Of a DNA stretch of 59,858 bases, positions 33,986 through 41,634 are shown piece by piece. The position numbers and the translations under genes are program-made. Location of the stretch: positions 1 to 59,858 of the IMG/VR virus record IMGVR_UViG_3300005618_000002; one strand, 5' to 3'. The DNA is from a virus. Position 1 is the stretch's first letter; every line of letters begins with the position of its first letter. The notes below the pieces were generated by a model. That model did not search any database. It was not told where the DNA came from and saw only the letters and a list, made by a program, of their open reading frames with translations.

Positions 33986-34192
33986 TTAATTAAGGTTCAT
34001 AGGGAATAGACGAGTAGTATCAATCAATGTGGTAAATGTGTCGCAATCCTTGCAATGAGCTAGAGGTTGACCAGTATCGGCGTCCATAATATAATCATAG
34101 TCACTATTCTCTGGAAGTATCTCCATTGTATTTGGATCTACCCATCGAGCGGAACTAACTCTAGTGCCACGACAAAAATTACATATAATCAT
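33986..34192 (-). CDS. Small zinc-ribbon protein
   Basis: The 68-residue protein carries CNFC at residues 4-7 and CKDC at about 47-50, a simple zinc ribbon. It is the final gene of the replication arm and overlaps its neighbour's stop by one base. Function is unknown, though such proteins often bind nucleic acids. Confidence 0.65.
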   Translation of the reverse strand: MIICNFCRGTRVSSARWVDPNTMEILPENSDYDYIMDADTGQPLAHCKDCDTFTTLIDTTRLFPMNLN

Positions 34193-34425
34193 TAGATTCG
34201 GTCTCCTGGTGGTAGAGCAGAAGAGGCAAGCTCTTCGTCGAGACTAAGCTCTGCCGCTAACCTCATAGCCAAACAGTAGTCGCAAGGACATTCCATGCCT
34301 TCGTTATGTAATGCGTAGACTCTGGCTATAGCTTCTATGACCCTGTCATCTACAAGTCGCATTTGATCAGCTACATGTGAAGAGACGAGGTCGGCAATGA
34401 CATCAAAGATGTGTGGTTCTTTCAT
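34192..34425 (-). CDS. Hypothetical small helical protein
   Basis: The 77-residue, mostly helical protein (FDVIADLVSSHVADQMRLVD) has a CPCDYC cluster at about residues 46-51. It is coupled to the following zinc-ribbon gene. No family was recognised. Confidence 0.6.
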   Translation of the reverse strand: MKEPHIFDVIADLVSSHVADQMRLVDDRVIEAIARVYALHNEGMECPCDYCLAMRLAAELSLDEELASSALPPGDRI

Positions 34426-34429
34426 ATCT

Positions 34430-34627
34430 CTAGTGCTGTCCAGCAGGGGCCTTCTCCTGTTCTAGCAATTCATCAGACGTTCGCAGACGCTGAGGTAGAC
34501 GACAGCTGTATAGTACTATGTAAAGCAATATCACAAGTGCTACGGAGTGTCTGATGTACCGTCTACGCACGTATGATGTATGTACTATACTGTAATATTT
34601 TATACACTTTTGTGAAGATACTGACAT
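34430..34627 (-). CDS. Doubtful small membrane protein
   Basis: The 65-residue open frame has one hydrophobic segment (VALVILLYIVLYSC). No good ribosome site is seen, the first codons overlap a CACTTTTGTG motif and promoter-like A/T bases, and codon use is unremarkable. It may be a leader rather than a gene. Confidence 0.3.
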   Translation of the reverse strand: MSVSSQKCIKYYSIVHTSYVRRRYIRHSVALVILLYIVLYSCRLPQRLRTSDELLEQEKAPAGQH

Positions 34628-34703
34628 AGACTTCTTTTAGTTTTCAGCTTTTTTCAGGCAAACCCTAAGTGTATTTGGACTCAACACTTGTACCTGAAAT
34701 AGG

Positions 34704-35978
34704 TTATTCCTTTTCAGAGTCATTTTCAGCCTCCAACATACGTATTGAGATCATCCCAGCAATGTCTTCTGGGTCTTCTTGATCAAGTACCATGTTCTTA
34801 GCCGCAAGTATCATGTCTGTAAAAAGGTCAGGTCTTTTTCTAAATCTAATATCCTTACTGACTAATGATCCTATCACTTTTCTTTCAAGCAATGTTCTAT
34901 CATGAGACTCTGCTTTATATGATGTAACAACGTCACTAGTGGCTGTGGTCTTGTTCTTTATTCTAACTTCCAAAGCACTAGTAAGCTTCTTAGCATCAAC
35001 TGACATTCGCCTCATGTCTATAAGATGTGATGGAAATCCGATGATTCCTATTAAGGCAATTTCAATTATTGGAGATGGCTTTCCTTCTTCTGCCACTCGA
35101 GCCTCACGCTCTACTAGCTCTAGAACACTTTCAACAACATCCTCAGAGCCGACGGACCGGCTCACATCAAATACAAGACGTTGAAAATCTCGATAGACAT
35201 AATCTGTTTGATGATAGGCATGTACGGTATTGTCATCATCCACGTCGACTACAAAAATGCCTCTCGTCTCTCTAAATTGGCTAATGTCTGTGATCTCTAT
35301 TGAGCCTGGATTAAATGCCCAATTGTCAATCTCATAATGCATATGAGTATGCCCTAATCCAACATACTGTGCAACCTCTTTGAGCTCACTCAAAGTCCTC
35401 ACATTGATAGCAGGAATTGGATGAGTCTGATATCCTTCTACATCGGTGTGAAGCATCAAAATATGAAACGCATCTTCTCTTTGATGTATCTTAATTGAAT
35501 CTACTAAAGCTGGAATTGCCCAATTACCTGACGCCCCATACCACTCAGAGCCAAAGATACGAGCTCGTCCAATATCTATATAGCCTCCCTTCTTAGCGTC
35601 CTCATCCCAAGGATCATACACAGCAATCTTATCTCTTACTGAAGGCTCGAGTAATTTGATATACCCCCATCTAGACAATGAACGTAGCCAACTAAATTCC
35701 ATATCAGTTGGCTTTTGGTCATGATTACCTTCAATCGCCACTACAGGAATACCTGCTTCTCTAATTAAAGCTAATCCGTCAATAGCATAGTTCATTGTCT
35801 CAGGAGGAACTGATTTCTTATGAAAGAAGTCCCCACAAATAATCACAAAATCGACATCGTTATTAAGGACATACTTATGTATGACACTAATCCACGCGTC
35901 GAAAAAATCTTTGGGGCTCTCTGCTAGATTATAGCGAGTACACCCCAAATGGACGTCTGACATGTGCACAAATCTCAA
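34704..35978 (-). CDS. Mre11/SbcD-like nuclease (T4 gp47 type)
   Basis: The 424-residue metallophosphoesterase has all expected motifs: SDVHLG (D8, H10), ICGDFFH (D50), EGNHD (N85, H86), LMLHTD and GLGHTHMHY. The family processes DNA ends together with a Rad50/SbcC ATPase. No such partner was recognised in this genome. The start is a TTG at 35978 that overlaps the previous stop (TTGA) and gives the conserved MRFVHMSDVHLG N-terminus. Confidence 0.92.
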   Translation of the reverse strand: MRFVHMSDVHLGCTRYNLAESPKDFFDAWISVIHKYVLNNDVDFVIICGDFFHKKSVPPETMNYAIDGLALIREAGIPVVAIEGNHDQKPTDMEFSWLRSLSRWGYIKLLEPSVRDKIAVYDPWDEDAKKGGYIDIGRARIFGSEWYGASGNWAIPALVDSIKIHQREDAFHILMLHTDVEGYQTHPIPAINVRTLSELKEVAQYVGLGHTHMHYEIDNWAFNPGSIEITDISQFRETRGIFVVDVDDDNTVHAYHQTDYVYRDFQRLVFDVSRSVGSEDVVESVLELVEREARVAEEGKPSPIIEIALIGIIGFPSHLIDMRRMSVDAKKLTSALEVRIKNKTTATSDVVTSYKAESHDRTLLERKVIGSLVSKDIRFRKRPDLFTDMILAAKNMVLDQEDPEDIAGMISIRMLEAENDSEKE

Positions 35979-36235
35979 TTTTGTCTATTCACCTCTCTTT
36001 GCCAAAAATTAAGTACCTCATTGTGCATCTTCTCAAGAACTTCAACTCCATCATCTTCACTTAGTTCTGAAAGATCATTCTTGAGTGTCATCAACATCTG
36101 TCCCCACGCCCCAAAGAATGCACGACGCGTCTCAATCCATTGATTTTTAGGTACTTTATCTACATCTAATTTCACACGTCTAGCATACTCGTGAAATTGA
36201 TACTCTACTGAGAAGGACTCTGAATTTTTATCCAT
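35975..36235 (-). CDS. Hypothetical helical protein
   Basis: The 86-residue, almost entirely helical protein (TRRAFFGAWGQMLMTLKNDL, then EVLEKMHNEVLNFWQRE) is translationally coupled to the Mre11-like gene by TTGA. It might be a small partner of that nuclease. This is only suggested by gene order. Confidence 0.65.
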   Translation of the reverse strand: MDKNSESFSVEYQFHEYARRVKLDVDKVPKNQWIETRRAFFGAWGQMLMTLKNDLSELSEDDGVEVLEKMHNEVLNFWQREVNRQN

Positions 36236-36238
36236 AAT

Positions 36239-36925
36239 TTAATCTCTCTTGGCTGCAGAGCCGAAGAAGAATTTCTTATCATCTTCAGGCACATACAGCC
36301 TAATAGCTTGCTCCTTTCTTCGATGAAGTTCTCTCATGCCAAAGGTATCGGGCATTTCCATTTCTTCTAGTGCTGGAAATCCAGAAATAATAGACTCCAT
36401 GATCTCAGATCTAGTGGCCGTTCGTCCTTCTCTATACCAGATAACTTGAGAAGGTTTACCTACTTCAAATAATAATCCAGACCCACCAGGCGCAGGCACT
36501 ATGGTATACTTGTTAGTTATCCATAATGCCATTACTCCAGGCTGACGATCAATATGCTCTCCCGCAGCAGGCACCGCACCATCAGGCATATTGTGATCAT
36601 TGCGCTTAACTTGTCTTTGCATCAAGAACGGACACGCCCTAACAGCAAACTCTGCACACTCTCGATGAGATGGAGGCTCTGAGTTAATCTGATTTATGAT
36701 ACACATAGGTCCTAAAACAAACACCCAAGTACTCCCTAAAGATTCTCCACAAATCCAGCAAAGTTTATCTCTAATAGCTCTTCTCATTTTCCTACCGTCT
36801 ACAACTCTAAAGTCGTAGCCAGTTTCTTCGAAGTGCTGAACAAACCAAGGTACTGGATACCCGCGCTGAACTGGCAGCTGTCGAATCCTATCAGGAACCT
36901 GAGGTATATCATCACGATATTTCAT
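36239..36925 (-). CDS. Conserved phage protein with Cys/His cluster
   Basis: The 228-residue protein has the pattern LCWICGESLG, then VFVLGPMC, PPSHRECAEFAVRACPFL, recalling a family of uncharacterised proteins in tailed phages. The four or five Cys/His residues (about 56-113) probably bind zinc. It overlaps the upstream gene by ATGA. Function is unknown. Confidence 0.75.
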   Translation of the reverse strand: MKYRDDIPQVPDRIRQLPVQRGYPVPWFVQHFEETGYDFRVVDGRKMRRAIRDKLCWICGESLGSTWVFVLGPMCIINQINSEPPSHRECAEFAVRACPFLMQRQVKRNDHNMPDGAVPAAGEHIDRQPGVMALWITNKYTIVPAPGGSGLLFEVGKPSQVIWYREGRTATRSEIMESIISGFPALEEMEMPDTFGMRELHRRKEQAIRLYVPEDDKKFFFGSAAKRD

Positions 36926-37170
36926 ATGAGTTTATCCTTATTTTTAGTCACGTAGTCTTTTACCTTAATGCCCCAATCTAATGTTGTTTTACAAGTTTGT
37001 TCTAAAGATAGAAGAAACTTGACAATTTCATCTCGCGATATATAAGGACGACCTCTGTCTATTCCGACATACATCCTGTCTGTATCAGGAGGCCTGTAAT
37101 TAGCACATAAAGATTGATGGCCAAATATCGCTCCACAGCATTTTTTAGGAATAAAGTCGCCTTCAGGCAT
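36922..37170 (-). CDS. Hypothetical protein, 82 aa
   Basis: The 82-residue protein has an N-terminal Cys/His group (KKCCGAIFGHQSLCANYRPP) that may bind metal, and a helical end. It overlaps the next gene by ATGA. No family was recognised. Confidence 0.6.
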   Translation of the reverse strand: MPEGDFIPKKCCGAIFGHQSLCANYRPPDTDRMYVGIDRGRPYISRDEIVKFLLSLEQTCKTTLDWGIKVKDYVTKNKDKLI

Positions 37171-37392
37171 TTATTTCTCCGATAAAGATTTTGGAGACTG
37201 GTTAAAATGTCTAGTAAGAGCATTTTGAGCCTCAGTTGACGTCGGCCAAGTAGAGATGTAATCATTGTGTCTACCGTAGATTACCCATTGGCCATTTTCA
37301 GGAACTATTTGTCCTACAAAGGTAAGTAGTTCTTTTTCCTTGTAGGCATTTTTAGTCTTATCTTTTAGTGTCCACCAATAAAGTTTTGGCAT
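37171..37392 (-). CDS. Hypothetical protein, 73 aa
   Basis: The 73-residue basic protein begins KLYWWTLKDKTKNAYKEKE and contains GQWVIYGRHNDYISTW, which looks like a small beta-sheet domain. It abuts both neighbours without gap; the CGGAG element at the 3' end resembles the one before the next gene. Function is unknown. Confidence 0.6.
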   Translation of the reverse strand: MPKLYWWTLKDKTKNAYKEKELLTFVGQIVPENGQWVIYGRHNDYISTWPTSTEAQNALTRHFNQSPKSLSEK

Positions 37393-37707
37393 TTATTTCT
37401 CCGAGAGAGAAACGTCTCCACAGACTAGTCCTCGATCCTTAAGACTCACAACGACAATTGGATAGCGAAAATTTCTTGAGGCCTCGAGTGCTTCAGGAAG
37501 TTCATTAAAGACAGGCACTATATAATCATAGCCCTGCTCTCTAAGCATTTCACCAGCTTCATGATATGTCAGTGAAAAGATCATAGTCTCGACTTCATGT
37601 GTCCTCATGACTATGAATTTTGGGGCCGCAGTTTCGAGACGCTCTTCAATCTCTTCGAGCATATCCCAATACTTGTTGACGTCTTCAGGCGATGTAATTA
37701 GTATCAT
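37393..37707 (-). CDS. Hypothetical protein, 104 aa
   Basis: The 104-residue alpha/beta protein (KFIVMRTHEVETMIFSLTYH, then YDYIVPVFNELPEALE) has no recognised family. The 79-base leader upstream contains a perfect 7-bp GC hairpin (37716-37735) and a CACTTTCGTG motif (37771-37780). Confidence 0.6.
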   Translation of the reverse strand: MILITSPEDVNKYWDMLEEIEERLETAAPKFIVMRTHEVETMIFSLTYHEAGEMLREQGYDYIVPVFNELPEALEASRNFRYPIVVVSLKDRGLVCGDVSLSEK

Positions 37708-37715
37708 AGGTGGAG

Positions 37716-37735
37716 AGGGCGGAGGAGCCCGCCCT
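37716..37735 (-). promoter_or_regulatory. GC-rich hairpin in a gene leader
   Basis: AGGGCGG (37716-37722) pairs with CCGCCCT (37729-37735) around a 6-base loop, eight bases before the ATG at 37707. It would mask the ribosome site, so it may be a translational control point, or the terminator of the upstream gene. Confidence 0.5.
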
Positions 37736-37786
37736 ATTGTTTATTTGTTTATAGTCACTCTAATTTTGACCACTTTCGTGAGAGAA

Positions 37787-38083
37787 TTATCTCTCCAACT
37801 CTATATCTCTTTTATCCGGTCCAGTCTGGATGTATCTACGATGTGGTGTAGACGTATCAGAATTCCGAGCCATTACGTGATCTACAGGCTCGAATTCCGG
37901 TTGTCCTTGTAAAACCCAGTCAAGCATTGCAATCTCAGTATCATACTTATTAAGAATAGTGACAGTCTGAGCAAGCTCTCCTAGAGGTGGGATATTTCCC
38001 TCCTCTAGAATACTATTTCTAGCCTTATCACGAGCTTCAATAGTTCCTTGCAACATTTCTCGAATTTGTTCTTCACTTTTCAT
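37787..38083 (-). CDS. Hypothetical protein, 98 aa
   Basis: The 98-residue protein has a helical N-terminus (EEQIREMLQGTIEARDKARN), a second helix, then a polar tail. Some resemblance in composition to head or regulatory helix-bundle proteins; no family recognised. Confidence 0.6.
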   Translation of the reverse strand: MKSEEQIREMLQGTIEARDKARNSILEEGNIPPLGELAQTVTILNKYDTEIAMLDWVLQGQPEFEPVDHVMARNSDTSTPHRRYIQTGPDKRDIELER

Positions 38084-38085
38084 AG

Positions 38086-38550
38086 TTATTGCTTAGCCTC
38101 TTGAACCTGTGTCACGCGAGTGTCGTGGCCAACCTTAGTGGTTGTCTTTTTCACAAATTTCATGCGATAGACACCTTGCTTCACTCGGATTAGCCGATTG
38201 TTTTTGGCTAATACGCCGGCCGAGTTAGAGATAGCCATTCGTTCTTCTGAGGTCGGCTCTCGATCATATAATTTTATCCCTATAGCTCTAAGATCTCTCT
38301 GAAAGCCATCCTTCATTATAGAGATGATGTCGTTTCCAATGCCCCGGCGAACTACTGTAGGCTTAGCCTTCACAGCCTTAACTAATCCACCGGTTGTATC
38401 TATCTTTGGAGATCTCGAAGGTTTTATCACCTTTTTGAATCCAGAGATAGCTGCCTGTATCACCTTATTGCGTTTTGTCAACTTGGTGATAGTTGTTTCG
38501 TTGTCCCTATACTCTTTGAGTATGGACTGAATGTCTTTCGATATGCTCAT
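38086..38550 (-). CDS. Putative DNA-binding protein
   Basis: The 154-residue very basic protein has an N-terminal helix (ISKDIQSILKEYRDNETTIT), a Lys/Arg-rich linker, then a winged-helix-like region (REPTSEERMAISNSAGVLAK followed by NNRLIRVKQGVYRMKFV). The layout suggests DNA binding. It overlaps the gene upstream by ATGA. No family was assigned. Confidence 0.55.
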   Translation of the reverse strand: MSISKDIQSILKEYRDNETTITKLTKRNKVIQAAISGFKKVIKPSRSPKIDTTGGLVKAVKAKPTVVRRGIGNDIISIMKDGFQRDLRAIGIKLYDREPTSEERMAISNSAGVLAKNNRLIRVKQGVYRMKFVKKTTTKVGHDTRVTQVQEAKQ

Positions 38551-39308
38551 CTAAGCTGCCTCCGTGCTTTTTCTTCTAACGTCTCATCGGTGAGTGCCAC
38601 CGAATTTCCATCTCTTTCACCAGCTGCAAATCCAGAGTAATTCCCAACATTAAAGTTAGTCTTAGTCTTCTTTGTAGGAATATTGTTCTCAATGAATTGC
38701 TCAGACTTAGCGATCTTGTCACCGATATAAACAAGTGCTGTTGACGTCTGTTCTATGTGGGCTAGAGCTGCTTGATGCCGTTGGTACAGCCTATTACAAA
38801 TCGTCAAAGCATATCCCCACATATACGATCCTTTGTATTGTGTGGGCACTCCACCTTGCTCTTCCTTAAGCCTCTTAGCTTCTAAAAGATAAAGATGTTC
38901 ACCGAGATCTGCGAAGTAGCTGTATAGATCAAAGGATACTTGACGATCAGCATCGATCCCGACGATGATCATTCTTGGCATATCATAAATCACCTTGCAG
39001 CTATTCAGTGTAGCGATCCCCTTGATCAAGTGTCTCTTCCACTCACGTTTAAAGCATTTGTGGAGAAGTTCCTGATCTACATTAATTCCTTGCTCGCTGA
39101 TATCGATTTCAGAGAGGGATAAATTATGCTCATCCAACAACTCTTGAATCTTATCAGCAAACACCTGGGCTTCATGCATCGAACTAATCGTCTCAGCCGA
39201 CTTTTGATGCCTTATCAATTTACGCAATCTATCTACGATTTTGCTGTTCATTGGGTTTGCTTTTAAGGCTCCTTGGTTTGAATCTAGAGAGAAGCTCGTC
39301 AAGTTCAC
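38547..39308 (-). CDS. DUF2786-type protein
   Basis: The N-terminal part (IVDRLRKLIRHQKSAETISS, then EAQVFADKIQELLDEHNLSL) is typical of the DUF2786 domain found in phages and bacteria, followed by a larger uncharacterised domain. The first codon is uncertain: ATG 39308 overlaps the previous gene by 80 bases, while ATG 39251 gives a start right at the domain and a shorter overlap. Function of the family is not known; some members accompany DNA metabolism genes. Confidence 0.75.
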   Translation of the reverse strand: MNLTSFSLDSNQGALKANPMNSKIVDRLRKLIRHQKSAETISSMHEAQVFADKIQELLDEHNLSLSEIDISEQGINVDQELLHKCFKREWKRHLIKGIATLNSCKVIYDMPRMIIVGIDADRQVSFDLYSYFADLGEHLYLLEAKRLKEEQGGVPTQYKGSYMWGYALTICNRLYQRHQAALAHIEQTSTALVYIGDKIAKSEQFIENNIPTKKTKTNFNVGNYSGFAAGERDGNSVALTDETLEEKARRQLR

Positions 39309-39450
39309 TTATCACTTCTTCTTCACTAAGTCGACCTTCCTGTCCCTCTATGTAATCCATAAAATGTCCTTCATAGAAGTCTGAGAATGTCTGTAAAGAC
39401 ATGACCTTGAGAATTTCCCTCGCCGTAAATGTATTAAGTTGTTTGCTCAT
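39229..39450 (-). CDS. Hypothetical small protein behind class II element
   Basis: The 73-residue acidic, helical protein (FMDYIEGQEGRLSEEEVISE) is expressed from the class II element R4, whose downstream part overlaps its first codons. No ribosome site of normal strength is visible. No family was recognised. Confidence 0.6.
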   Translation of the reverse strand: MSKQLNTFTAREILKVMSLQTFSDFYEGHFMDYIEGQEGRLSEEEVISELDELLSRFKPRSLKSKPNEQQNRR

Positions 39451-39505
39451 ACATTATATATAAAGTTTTAATACACACAAAATTTCAAAAAAAGATAAAA
39501 ATAAT
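39425..39505 (-). repeat. Class II AT-rich element, copy R4
   Basis: On the minus strand: GATAAATT and ATTTTTATC, then TTTTTTGAAATTTTGTGTGT, ATTAAAACTTTATATATAAT, then ATGTAT. More than 50 bases nearly match R3 on the plus strand at 30.36 kb. The opposite orientation and the place just upstream of a gene favour a promoter. Confidence 0.7.
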
Positions 39506-39511
39506 TTATCA

Positions 39512-39841
39512 TTACTCAGGACTATAGCCACAGATTAGATTATTCTTATAAGTCCTAATGGCTTCTTCACGAGTAACAGGAGCTCTAAGCTCTAGCTGCA
39601 CTGTAGATACCGCCCACTTCTCAAATGCATCATCTGTGATACAAGCTATCACATTTAACTTGCCAAACTTGAGTGATGCTGTTGGACTATTCTCAAACCA
39701 GACGACTGTATCTGCAACTTGGGCATGGACAATCTTCGCCAGTTCCTCTGATGACATCCTAATAACTAGATCAATATCAGAATCTGGTCTAGGAGTACCA
39801 TAAACTTGACTACCTGTAAAATAAGACTTTAAAATATTCAT
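39512..39841 (-). CDS. Minimal nucleotidyltransferase (MNT-like)
   Basis: The start is taken at ATG 39841, which overlaps the stop of the previous gene (ATGA). The 109-residue protein has the polymerase-beta-type motif GSQVYGTPRPDSDIDLVI near the N-terminus. MNT proteins transfer nucleotides, and many act as antitoxins with HEPN partners. No HEPN partner was seen next to it, so a role in modifying a host or phage molecule is open. Confidence 0.8.
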   Translation of the reverse strand: MNILKSYFTGSQVYGTPRPDSDIDLVIRMSSEELAKIVHAQVADTVVWFENSPTASLKFGKLNVIACITDDAFEKWAVSTVQLELRAPVTREEAIRTYKNNLICGYSPE

Positions 39842-40152
39842 GACTCGCTCCCACAAAAGAATCTAGGAAATTCTACATCTAATTCTATAAGTTCATCGAG
39901 ACTCTCACGAAAGGTCAAAATCCGTCCATCGTCCATCTGCATCTCCAATGTACTCATATCATCTTCTGAAACCGCCTGTAACTGATCCACTCTCAAGTCA
40001 CCAGGACTATTCTCCCCAACTAGCTCTAAGCGGTGACTGTAACACGCTACAGGCGAGGCACCGGCCCAATATTCATAACCATCTTCATCCATATTGTAGA
40101 TCTTTATGGTCCTACGTCTATAATCTTTAAGCGCTTTTGCAAAATCAACCAT
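39838..40152 (-). CDS. Hypothetical protein upstream of MNT-like gene
   Basis: The 104-residue protein is counted from ATG 40152. The N-terminus is basic (VDFAKALKDYRRRTIKIYNM), the rest acidic and mixed alpha/beta. It is coupled to the nucleotidyltransferase gene. The RxxxxH motif typical of HEPN toxins is absent, so it does not look like that partner. Confidence 0.6.
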   Translation of the reverse strand: MVDFAKALKDYRRRTIKIYNMDEDGYEYWAGASPVACYSHRLELVGENSPGDLRVDQLQAVSEDDMSTLEMQMDDGRILTFRESLDELIELDVEFPRFFCGSES

Positions 40153-40354
40153 ACAAATCCATATGAAATCTAGATACTCCACAAATAGAGCAAGCTACAC
40201 TCCATCCTCGTTCTTGTTCTGCGTACTCTTCACGATTTTCTGGAGTATCCTTAACAGTAGAATAATCTGCCAATATAAGAACTCCACCATTCTCATCACA
40301 CTTATGTTTATCTTGGTTGGGGGTAGTGAATATCTCACTCGTCATTGATGGCAT
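40145..40354 (-). CDS. Hypothetical small Cys/His protein
   Basis: The 69-residue protein (start ATG 40354 or 40345) has HKC, CSIC and RFH residues that may form a zinc site. It overlaps the next gene by 8 bases. No family was recognised. Confidence 0.55.
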   Translation of the reverse strand: MPSMTSEIFTTPNQDKHKCDENGGVLILADYSTVKDTPENREEYAEQERGWSVACSICGVSRFHMDLYG

Positions 40355-40363
40355 TTATTATCC

Positions 40364-40612
40364 TTAAGCAAAGGCTCTAATCATCGCATTTTGCAAGTCA
40401 TCTCTATAAATCCAGGCTACACACTCATATTTGGTCAAGATTCTGCCTCTAGAAGTTCTATTTGCTACAAAGTGATTGCCTTTGGTAAAGACACAATACT
40501 CCATCACCTTATATGTGGTTAGAACTATTGTTTGTGCACCTTCCTGAGGTACATCAAATCTCCAATCATTTAGTTCTACCTCAATCTTTTGAATCTGTGT
40601 ATTGGAAGCCAT
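40364..40612 (-). CDS. Hypothetical protein, 82 aa
   Basis: The 82-residue beta-prone protein (NDWRFDVPQEGAQTIVLTTY) with a basic end (SRGRILTKYECVAWIYRD) is the first gene downstream of the structured RNA region. No separate promoter was recognised, so read-through from the RNA promoter is possible. Confidence 0.6.
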   Translation of the reverse strand: MASNTQIQKIEVELNDWRFDVPQEGAQTIVLTTYKVMEYCVFTKGNHFVANRTSRGRILTKYECVAWIYRDDLQNAMIRAFA

Positions 40613-40764
40613 AATGTATTATTCTAGCAATGCTCAGGCGTTTTGGGACTGTACAATGTATGTTTCAATGATTATTATATCTAAACGTATCAGACGAACC
40701 TTGACGTACATTAGACTACAGTGGTGATAATGAGTCATTGAACAAAATACCAAATTTTCAAAAC

Positions 40765-41124
40765 TTTTATTGGGGAAAGGTGATCTTCTCCCTCACCCTT
40801 CCCCTGCAAACGGTGCAAACCCAATGAACCGTTTGCAAAATTGCGAGAATGGCACTCCAACAGGGCGTCTTTGTGCCATTCTCTCTGCTGCACGTCTCCC
40901 ACACCGTGCAACAGATATGTATGGATAGTGGCCTTGAGCTTAGCAGGACCTTTGATCTTTTCTCCGCTCGGTGCTCCCCCATCAAGCATATCAGGCATAG
41001 CTCGACTATGGATTATTGGGATTCCCCCGCCGCAGTGATACCCTTCGGCCTTTCTCCGGTCTTTATCACTATCCAATCTTTTATCAAATATCCCTAAGTC
41101 GTTTAGTTTCAATATTTAACCATT
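40765..41124 (-). ncRNA. Putative new structured non-coding RNA, about 360 nt
   Basis: A class I promoter starts a transcript near 41124 with no convincing coding frame. Read on the minus strand: a 9-bp helix 41067-41075/40922-40930 closes a 5' domain with smaller stems (41035-41040/41064-41069 and 40996-41000/41006-41010). Four consecutive hairpins follow: 40905-40914/40885-40894 (10 bp, one G-U), 40873-40883/40845-40855 (11 bp), 40828-40836/40806-40814 (9 bp) and 40793-40804/40772-40783 (12 bp, one G-U), then AATAAAAGTTTT. Both G-U pairs would be A-C mismatches on the other strand. A 125-codon frame starting with TTG runs through it but lacks a ribosome site. No known RNA class was recognised. 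Confidence 0.75.
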
Positions 41125-41130
41125 GAATAC

Positions 41131-41159
41131 ATTATATACTGTTTTTTATAAAATGTAAA
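41131..41159 (-). promoter_or_regulatory. Class I promoter of the structured RNA
   Basis: TTTACA (41154-41159), 17 bases, perfect TATAAT (41131-41136) on the minus strand. The upstream GATAA/TTATC inverted repeat (about 41165-41182) overlaps the end of the SSB gene. Confidence 0.85.
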
Positions 41160-41180
41160 CAGTGTGATAAAAAAAGTTAT

Positions 41181-41615
41181 CTAAAACGCCCATTCCTCAG
41201 ACTTAGGTTCCGCCGGTGGACCGCTATGCGTAGGCTCAGCAGGAGCATCTTGAGGCTCATTCTGAGACTCTTTACCCTGCGCATTGTTACCACCGCCAAG
41301 AAACTGACAGTCAGTCGCTTGCACGTCTAAAGTATATCTGTTTTGCTGTTCCTTATCTTGCCACTCATCAACTCGAAGACGGCCTTCGATATATACTAAG
41401 CTACCTTTCGTAAGATACTTAGCAATGTTCTCGGCCATGATCCTCCAAGCCGTAACCCTGAACCATGTCACAAGTTCTTTAGACTCGCCGGCATTGTCCT
41501 TACGTTTTTCATTAGTGGCCATCGTGAATGTGCAAACTGCGATACCTTGAGGCGTATATCTCAGCTCTGGGTCACGGCCCAGATTGCCAATGATTGTGAT
41601 TTTGTTAAAAGACAT
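41181..41615 (-). CDS. ssb: Single-stranded DNA-binding protein
   Basis: The start is ATG 41615, giving the standard N-terminus FNKITIIGNLGRDPELRYTP; the longer frame runs into the gene upstream. The 144-residue protein has an OB fold over residues 1-105, then a Pro/Gln/Glu-rich tail ending SEEWAF, an acidic-aromatic tip like those that bind replication proteins. A GGAG site lies about 12 bases upstream. It protects ssDNA in the phage replisome. Confidence 0.93.
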   Translation of the reverse strand: MSFNKITIIGNLGRDPELRYTPQGIAVCTFTMATNEKRKDNAGESKELVTWFRVTAWRIMAENIAKYLTKGSLVYIEGRLRVDEWQDKEQQNRYTLDVQATDCQFLGGGNNAQGKESQNEPQDAPAEPTHSGPPAEPKSEEWAF

Positions 41616-41634
41616 AAGTTTTAGCTGCTCCTTT

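Noticed and set aside
40735-41112. 125-codon minus-strand frame starting with TTG
   Set aside because: No ribosome site, no ATG, and nearly its whole length is taken up by perfect long hairpins with strand-specific G-U pairs; opposite-strand frames of 65 and 82 codons are equally open, so openness is not evidence here.
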